A DNA stretch of 9,814 bases, from the NCBI GenBank assembly GCA_964549595.1, contig CAZJWK010000106.1, positions 1-9,814 of the forward strand, read 5' to 3'. Below are positions 1 through 4,885 of the stretch, piece after piece. Each line of letters starts with the position of its first letter. Position 1 is the first letter of the stretch. The position numbers and the translations under genes were made by a program. A model generated the notes under the pieces. It had not been told where the DNA came from, searched no databases, and was given only the letters and a program-made list of their open reading frames with translations. The stretch is from CAZQQN01 sp964549595 (GTDB taxonomy: Bacteria; Bacteroidota; Bacteroidia; CAILMK01; CAYYUA01).

Positions 1-23
1 GGCTTCCAGCCTATCCAATAAAT

Positions 24-43
24 CTTTCGCCTTTAGGCGAAAG
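24..43. repeat. Perfect 8-bp hairpin with TTTA loop
   Basis: CTTTCGCC at 24-31 is the exact reverse complement of GGCGAAAG at 36-43, with a 4-base TTTA loop. There is no clean T-run on either side (only short T-rich stretches), so it is at best a weak intrinsic terminator. It could belong to a neighbouring gene outside the window. Confidence 0.45.
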
Positions 44-128
44 TATGTTTAATTACTCTTTCAATACCAACTCAAATTAACCCATCAATGGCAAAGCAGC
101 CCCAGGTTAACGAATAAGAGATTCCTAT

Positions 129-146
129 TTTTTGAATTTTCAAAAA
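129..146. repeat. AT-rich inverted repeat, 8-bp arms
   Basis: TTTTTGAA at 129-136 is followed, after 2 bases, by its reverse complement TTCAAAAA at 139-146. A stem this AT-rich with a 2-base loop would be weak as RNA. As DNA it could be a protein-binding palindrome, but no promoter or gene start lies beside it, so no role can be assigned. Confidence 0.3.
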
Positions 147-310
147 TGGTTGGGGCAATACTTGTCATTGACTTAGGTTGAATCCCTTAATCTTACTCAA
201 GCCTTTCCATGAAAGTTTTCCTGGCGGGTTAAAACCGACTACCTCACAACCGGAATTGCTCACTTTTCCAATGAAAGCAAATCCTGAGTTCCTGCAACAC
301 AAAGTGAACC

Positions 311-343
311 CAAACAAAAAAGCCCGGGAATTCAACCGGGCTT
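311..343 (-). terminator. Intrinsic terminator of the tRNA-Val unit
   Basis: Read on the minus strand, an 8-bp stem (arms 336-343 and 320-327, core GCCCGG/CCGGGC) encloses an 8-base loop. It runs into a T-rich tract (TTTTTTGTTTG, positions 321-311). It lies 21 bases past the tRNA 3' end in the direction of transcription, as expected for a factor-independent stop of a single tRNA transcript. Confidence 0.8.
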
Positions 344-364
344 AAACCTCTTGTGTGAGGATAG

Positions 365-439
365 TGGGCTGTGCTGGACTCGAACCAGCGACCTCTTGCT
401 TGTCGGGCAAGCGCTCTAAACCACCTGAGCTAACAACCC
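365..439 (-). tRNA. tRNA-Val(GAC), with unusual C33
   Basis: The 75-nt minus-strand sequence folds into a complete cloverleaf. The acceptor stem GGGUUGU/ACAGCCC has one G-U pair. The D stem is GCUC/GAGC with a GG-containing loop. The anticodon stem is CUUGC/GCAAG, the variable loop has 5 nt, and the T stem is GCUGG/CCAGC with loop UUCGAGU. Discriminator A73 is present and CCA is not encoded. The 7-base anticodon loop is CCGACAA, putting GAC at 34-36, which reads valine codons GUC/GUU. A73, G3:C70, A35 and C36 agree with known valine identity elements. The odd point is position 33: it is C, whereas U33, which forms the U-turn, is almost invariant in elongator tRNAs. The gene has its own promoter and terminator. 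It may be a working variant, a decayed extra copy, or a base-calling error. Confidence 0.9.
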
Positions 440-444
440 TGGAT

Positions 445-477
445 AAATATTAGATTTTAGATCCCGCGCCAAGTCAA
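445..477 (-). promoter_or_regulatory. Proximal tRNA promoter
   Basis: On the minus strand TTGACT (477-472) is followed after 19 bases by TAATATTT (452-445), close to the Bacteroidota -7 element TAnnTTTG. The -7 element ends only 5 bases before the first tRNA nucleotide (439). Transcription would start at or just upstream of the mature 5' end, giving little or no leader, as is common for tRNA genes. Confidence 0.5.
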
Positions 478-570
478 TTGCGGTATTCAATTTCCACTTA
501 ATTCAGCCAATCTCCTGATTTTAACGGAATGCTTTAGCCCATACTGGTTAAAACCCTTCGGGCTGTGATG

Positions 571-602
571 CAAAAGTAACAATTTCTCGGTATTTCTTAA
601 AA
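571..602 (-). promoter_or_regulatory. Possible distal promoter upstream of the tRNA
   Basis: Just after the isomerase stop codon the minus strand reads TTTT (602-599), 20 bases, then TACTTTTG (578-571). The second element matches TAnnTTTG exactly, but the upstream element is imperfect. Starting here would give a roughly 125-nt leader before the tRNA. That leader includes a weak hairpin region (536-564, AGCCC...GGGCT), so processing would be needed. It may be redundant with the proximal promoter or may not function. Confidence 0.35.
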
Positions 603-604
603 GC

Positions 605-1339
605 CTACTGAATCTGTGGAGGGCGAAAATCGTACAATTCGTTTAACTTTTTTGGGGTGGTTTCCAAGACATTCACTTTCATCCGGATGGGCTCCTTGGG
701 TTGATCATTTTGATCAGTTGGTTGTTCGGCAATTTTTTCCACGACATCCATTCCCGTGATGACTTTTCCAAAAACGGTGTATTTGCCATCCAACTGAGGG
801 GTGCCCTGTTTGTTTTCTACAATGTAAAATTGAGACCCACTGGATTTTCGTTCCGGATTCACCCGGTCTCCTTCCCGGGCCGCTGCTACCGCGCCGTAAT
901 CATGTTTCAAACCGTCCTTAATTTCGGCTTCAATCTTATAACCAGGTCCCCCTTTTCCCACATTGGACGGGTTGGTTGTTTTGGTATTCGGATCCCCACC
1001 CTGAATCATGAAACCATCAATAACCCGGTGAAAAGTGGTGCTGTCATAAAAGCCCTTGGAGGCCAGCTTCAGGAAGTTTTTCTTGTGCTTAGGCGTGGCA
1101 TCGTAAAGCCAAATAAGGATGTCCCCGAACTGCGTAGAGATCCTACCGATTTGGACATCCTGGGTCTTGTTGGCTTGTTTTGTTTCTTGTTCTTGCTTGT
1201 CAACAGTGTCCTTTTTGCTTTCCTGGTCCTTTTCACTTTGGTTCTTTTCGGTATTACATCCTACCATAAATGCCATTAGTAAAATGGCGATCAAGGGTTG
1301 AAGGAATTTTACCGGGGTATTTGAATGAATGGATGCCAT
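605..1339 (-). CDS. Cyclophilin-type peptidyl-prolyl cis-trans isomerase, lipoprotein
   Basis: This 244-residue protein catalyses cis-trans isomerisation of X-Pro bonds to help exported proteins fold. Residues 1-27 form a lipoprotein signal peptide (hydrophobic 12-26, then MVGC) with the lipidated cysteine at 28. Residues 29-62 are a charged Lys/Glu/Gln-rich linker. The cyclophilin domain runs from about 63 to 228. Active-site equivalents of human CypA are visible: R105, F110, M111 and Q113 in FHRVIDGFMIQGG, Q170 and F171 in SGSQFYIV, and L183 in LDGKY. Tyr187 replaces CypA His126, a change common in bacterial forms. I chose the ATG at 1339 because it begins the signal peptide and lies 10 bases after the secDF stop; upstream in-frame ATGs lie inside secDF. 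Co-transcription with secDF is likely. Periplasmic exposure is inferred, and the membrane (inner or outer) is uncertain. Confidence 0.93.
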   Translation of the reverse strand: MASIHSNTPVKFLQPLIAILLMAFMVGCNTEKNQSEKDQESKKDTVDKQEQETKQANKTQDVQIGRISTQFGDILIWLYDATPKHKKNFLKLASKGFYDSTTFHRVIDGFMIQGGDPNTKTTNPSNVGKGGPGYKIEAEIKDGLKHDYGAVAAAREGDRVNPERKSSGSQFYIVENKQGTPQLDGKYTVFGKVITGMDVVEKIAEQPTDQNDQPKEPIRMKVNVLETTPKKLNELYDFRPPQIQ

Positions 1340-1349
1340 ATTGCATGAG

Positions 1350-4300
1350 TTATTTACCTGTGTTTTCCTGAGGCCTGATTTCAGCCTCATCCGAAAGGTC
1401 CATAACCGTGGTGGAGGACACAAAAATAGAAGAATAAGTCCCTACCAGAATACCGATCAGTAATGCGAAAGAAAATCCTCTAATCATTTCACCCCCAAAG
1501 ATGAATAAAATAAGGATGACAATCAGTGTGGTAAAAGACGTGATTAAAGTTCTGCTTAAGGTTTCGTTCAAGGCGGAATTCACGGTTTGTAAAAAAGGGC
1601 TTTTTCGGTGAATGGTTAATTTTTCCCGCATTCGGTCAAAAACCACGACTGTGTCATTAATGGAGTAACCAACCACAGTCAGGAGGGCAGCAATAAAGGC
1701 CTGATCTACTTTAAGGGAGAAAGGCATTACGGCCTTAAAAATGGAGAAAATACTCAAAACCACGAGCACATCATGGAAAACCGCAGCCAGTGCCCCCATC
1801 CCATATTGCCATTTCTGGAACCTCAGGAAAATGTATAGGAATATCACAACCAGTGAGAATAGAACCGCCCAGAAAGCGGAGGTTTTTATGTCCTCGGCAA
1901 TGGTTGGGCCTACTTTCTGGGACCTTTTGATGTCATAATTTTGATTGACCTGGGATAAACCTTGTTGAAGCTTACCCTTAACCTTTTCCTGAGTTCCTTC
2001 CGCAGTTTGGTTTATCAGGTAATCAGTAGTGATCTTGACTTGGTTGGAGGGCCCTAATGTTTTCACCTGAGGGGCTCCATTAAAGGGTTCTTTCAAGGCA
2101 TTCCTGATCTTATCACTGCTTACGGGCTCTTCAAAACGAACAATGTAGGAATAGCCTCCTTTAAAGTCAATGCCAAAGTTTACACCTTGCGTGAATAAGG
2201 AGATTAAACCTGCTAAAATGACGCCACCGGATACAAAGTAAGCGATCTTTCGCTTGGCGATAAAATTGATGTTAAAGTTGGTGAGGGCATTGAAAGTGGC
2301 ATTGTTGGCAAAATTGATCGCCTTTTCTTTAGAAAGTAACCAATCAAAAATCAAACGGGTTATGAAAATGGCTGAAAACAGCGAAGTAAGGATACCAATG
2401 ATCAGGATAATGGCAAAACCGTGTATAGGTCCGGTTCCAAATGTATAAAGGATTATGGCCGTTAAAAGCGTAGTCAGGTTGGCATCCACGATAGAAGAAT
2501 AAGCATTCTTATAACCATCTGCTATGGCAAGGTTCAAGCCTTTACCCGCTCGTATTTCCTCCCGTATTCGCTCGAAAATCAAGACGTTAGCATCGACCGA
2601 CATCCCGATCGTTAAGAGGATACCGGCCATGCCGGGTAAGGTTAGAGCAGCCCCTAAAGAGGCCAATACCCCTAAAATGAAAAATAGGTTGGCCAACATG
2701 GCGATGTTGGCGACCAATCCTCCCCGGTTGTAATAAAAAATCATAAAGATAAGCACCACAACTAATCCCGCTAAAAGCGATAACAAACCTGAGCTTATTG
2801 ATTCCTGCCCAAGCGAAGGTCCTATTACCGCTTCCTCTACGATATTGACAACCATGGGTAGCTTGCCGGATTCCAAAACGTTGGCCAGGTCTTTTGCTTC
2901 CTGAGTTGTAAAACGGCCTGAAATGACGGATCTGCCCCCACTGATTTTCTGGTTTACATTGGGTGCTGAGTAAACCTTATTATCCATGACTACGGCAACA
3001 CTTTCTCCCACATTGTCGCCGGTCAATCTCTCCCATTTTCTGGCACCGGTTGAATTCATGGTTAAGGTTACCTGCCTTCCTCCTTGCCGTCCGATGTCAC
3101 TTCTTGCATCGGTTACCACTTCCCCGGTCAAGGGGGGTTCATTATTACCAGTAGTGACTTTTATGGCATAAAGTCTGTAAATGTTGTTGTCGTCAGAAAC
3201 AGGTTTGGCAGACCAGAAGAACTTAACGTTTGTGGGTAACACATTTTGAACGGGTTCCATGCTAAGGTATTCATTAACCTTGGCCGTGTCATAGCCTTGT
3301 GAATGGCCTACGACAGGTCCTTTATAAACCTGTCCCTGCTGGTTGACGGCAGGTCTTAATTTGGTGTAAAGGGGGTTTTGCCTTCGGAATTCTTCCTGGG
3401 TGAGGTCTCCGGTATCTGTTTGTGCTGTGTCAGTTTCTGCTCCTAATAGCCCGGTATCCGTTTCCGCTTGATCTACTGTGTCAGCCAAACTTTCAGTAAC
3501 AGGAGAATCGGCTTGAGTAAGGGTATCTCCTTGGTCTTCTTCAAAAAAGGAGGCCGCACTTTCATTTTCGGCCGTATCTGCCTTCTTTCCGGTATCTACC
3601 AAGTCAAGTTCCCGCCTCAGTATTTTATTGACATCCTCAAAATAAGGCATTATTTCCCGGGCATTGTAGGTTTCCCAGAAGCCAAGGTTAGCCGTGGCTT
3701 GAAGCAAATCGCGAACCCGTTCCTGGTCATCCACTCCCGGCAGTTCCACAAGAATACGGCCACTCCCCGGCAGTTTTTGAATGTTGGGCTGCGAAACACC
3801 AAACTGGTCAACACGGGTTTTGAGGATGTTGAAAGTCCGGTCCAAAGCATCATTGGCTTCTTGTCTTAAGAAGCTGATCACTTCTTCATTGGACGTATTG
3901 TAATCTATCTGGTCCTTATTTTGCCGGGTAGCGAAAATAGAAGCCAACTGGCCATCCGGATCCACTTCCTGATAAGACTGGTAAAAAAGATCAATGTATT
4001 TTTCGTTGGAATTCCGGTATTTTTTGGAAGCTTTTCGAAGCGCTTCCCTGAATTCTTCGTCCTTATTGTGATTAGAAAGTTCTAAGAGCAAATCTTTGAT
4101 GGATACCTGCAAGGTGACGTGCATGCCACCCTGGAGGTCCAAACCAAGGTTAAGCTCTCTCGCTTTACACTCACCATATGTATAGTTTTTGAGCAAGAGG
4201 TTGTAAACAGGCTCATGAGCCATTGAATCCAGGTAATTTTCTTTTTTCTCAGGATTTCCACCTGCATAGGCTTTAGCCCTGTTTTCAATGACTGAGGTTA

Positions 4301-4379
4301 CTATGGTAAAGGAAAGTTGGTAAAGACAAACAAGCGCTAAGGCTATCGCAAAAAATTTAATCGCACCCTTACTTTTCAT
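1350..4379 (-). CDS. secDF: Protein translocase subunit SecDF (fused SecD-SecF)
   Basis: This 1009-residue inner-membrane protein associates with SecYEG and uses the proton-motive force to complete export of proteins. The SecD half (about 1-690) has TM1 at 8-28, motif D1 GLDLQGG at 79-85, a large periplasmic region to about 525, then five spans. It includes GMSVDANVLIFERI at 592-605 with D596, the counterpart of the proton-relay Asp340 of Thermus SecDF. The SecF half (about 700-1009) has TM7 at 709-730, NFGIDFKGG at 734-742, GYSINDTVVVFDR at 904-916 with D909, and LSRTLITS at 941-948 with R943. D909 and R943 match Thermus D637 and R671. The domain set is complete with 12 predicted spans. Residues 258-330 form an acidic Thr/Asp-rich low-complexity insert in the periplasmic region. 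A promoter lies about 90 bases upstream, and the isomerase gene follows after 10 bases. Confidence 0.97.
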   Translation of the reverse strand: MKSKGAIKFFAIALALVCLYQLSFTIVTSVIENRAKAYAGGNPEKKENYLDSMAHEPVYNLLLKNYTYGECKARELNLGLDLQGGMHVTLQVSIKDLLLELSNHNKDEEFREALRKASKKYRNSNEKYIDLFYQSYQEVDPDGQLASIFATRQNKDQIDYNTSNEEVISFLRQEANDALDRTFNILKTRVDQFGVSQPNIQKLPGSGRILVELPGVDDQERVRDLLQATANLGFWETYNAREIMPYFEDVNKILRRELDLVDTGKKADTAENESAASFFEEDQGDTLTQADSPVTESLADTVDQAETDTGLLGAETDTAQTDTGDLTQEEFRRQNPLYTKLRPAVNQQGQVYKGPVVGHSQGYDTAKVNEYLSMEPVQNVLPTNVKFFWSAKPVSDDNNIYRLYAIKVTTGNNEPPLTGEVVTDARSDIGRQGGRQVTLTMNSTGARKWERLTGDNVGESVAVVMDNKVYSAPNVNQKISGGRSVISGRFTTQEAKDLANVLESGKLPMVVNIVEEAVIGPSLGQESISSGLLSLLAGLVVVLIFMIFYYNRGGLVANIAMLANLFFILGVLASLGAALTLPGMAGILLTIGMSVDANVLIFERIREEIRAGKGLNLAIADGYKNAYSSIVDANLTTLLTAIILYTFGTGPIHGFAIILIIGILTSLFSAIFITRLIFDWLLSKEKAINFANNATFNALTNFNINFIAKRKIAYFVSGGVILAGLISLFTQGVNFGIDFKGGYSYIVRFEEPVSSDKIRNALKEPFNGAPQVKTLGPSNQVKITTDYLINQTAEGTQEKVKGKLQQGLSQVNQNYDIKRSQKVGPTIAEDIKTSAFWAVLFSLVVIFLYIFLRFQKWQYGMGALAAVFHDVLVVLSIFSIFKAVMPFSLKVDQAFIAALLTVVGYSINDTVVVFDRMREKLTIHRKSPFLQTVNSALNETLSRTLITSFTTLIVILILFIFGGEMIRGFSFALLIGILVGTYSSIFVSSTTVMDLSDEAEIRPQENTGK

Positions 4380-4469
4380 TTTGGAAAACGTCTTTTAGTG
4401 AAATGGCTTTATTTTTATATACTTTTGAAAGTCAATAAGTTATAGAAATTTCTGGACTAACTTGACGGG

Positions 4470-4500
4470 CAAATTTACATTAATCCACACTATTTAACAA
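4470..4500 (-). promoter_or_regulatory. Candidate secDF promoter
   Basis: On the minus strand TTG (4500-4498) is separated by 20 bases from TAAATTTG (4477-4470), a full match to the Bacteroidota -7 consensus TAnnTTTG. A start about 5-7 bases downstream would give a leader of roughly 85 nt before the secDF ATG at 4379. No Shine-Dalgarno sequence precedes the ATG; the leader is A/T-rich, as is usual in this phylum. Confidence 0.55.
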
Positions 4501-4850
4501 CGCTGCACTGGTGTAACCCTCTAAAAAACATTGATATAGTTTACGATTCGCCTTTATGGTTACTGAAGCGTATGATTACATACTTTCCGCAAAATTTCCT
4601 CTACGCTAACCTTGTCATTTGGGAAATTCCCTTTAATAGGAAAAATATAGAAGGAGAAATAATAGGGAAGATCAATAATAAATCCGGCCAAAAATTTAGC
4701 TTGAAATAGTAAAAAAGCACCTAATTCAAAAATTTTTTTAAGCCAAAGGGTGTGAAAACCGTTTGTGGGTGCTTCCAGGCTATGGGCTTAAGCGGAATTT
4801 TGTCTTGCATCCATTCATGCGTTGAACCAATGCGGTTTGAACGGAATTTT
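4501..4850. other. Intergenic region between divergent secDF and S46 genes
   Basis: This 350-base AT-rich stretch separates the two divergent promoters. It holds one ATG-started plus-strand frame of 45 codons (4572-4709), whose frame stays open further upstream without another ATG. It has no clear promoter, ribosome site or recognised family, so I do not call it a gene. A 7-base complementary pair, AAGCACC at 4715-4721 and GGTGCTT at 4768-4774, could close a loop of about 46 bases. No riboswitch or known RNA fold was recognised. Confidence 0.4.
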
Positions 4851-4858
4851 TATTTTTG
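4851..4858 (+). promoter_or_regulatory. Promoter -7 element of the S46 peptidase gene
   Basis: TATTTTTG at 4851-4858 matches TAnnTTTG and is followed by CA, the common context in Bacteroidota. A start near 4863-4866 leaves a leader of about 20 nt before the ATG at 4886. No well-placed upstream TTTG is evident: the nearest (TTTG at 4836-4839) is too close. Confidence 0.5.
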
Positions 4859-4885
4859 CAAGCCTAAATTAAAGTGTAAAAAGTC

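Larger units (their letters stand above)
1..310. other. Non-coding left-edge region
   Basis: No convincing gene is present here. ATG-started frames on both strands end within about 10-27 codons. The only structures I see are a short perfect hairpin at 24-43 and an AT-rich inverted repeat at 129-146, listed separately. The stretch lies beyond the tRNA terminator, so it probably separates the tRNA unit from the next gene to the left, which is outside the window. Confidence 0.5.

Noticed and set aside
1..20. Similarity between GGCTTCCAGCCTAT at the left edge and TGCTTCCAGGCTAT near 4770
   Set aside because: The match covers only about 14 bases with two mismatches and does not extend, so it is likely chance.
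320..343. GCCCGG-containing inverted repeat as a mobile-element end or attachment site beside the tRNA
   Set aside because: The T-tract on the minus strand directly after the stem explains it as the tRNA terminator. No integrase, direct repeat of the tRNA end, or foreign gene is nearby.
701..1279. 192-codon open frame on the plus strand opposite the isomerase gene
   Set aside because: It is antisense to a clear cyclophilin with intact active-site motifs, and its translation (rich in F, L, V, S, C) has the look of a reverse-strand shadow. No promoter precedes it.
1340..1423. Longer isomerase with 28 extra N-terminal residues
   Set aside because: The extension overlaps the end of secDF and would place a charged stretch before a clear lipoprotein signal peptide; the ATG at 1339 gives a normal signal and spacing.
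3468..3869. 133-codon plus-strand open frame opposite secDF
   Set aside because: It lies wholly within the SecD coding region and its translation shows no family features. It partly mirrors the low-complexity acidic insert.
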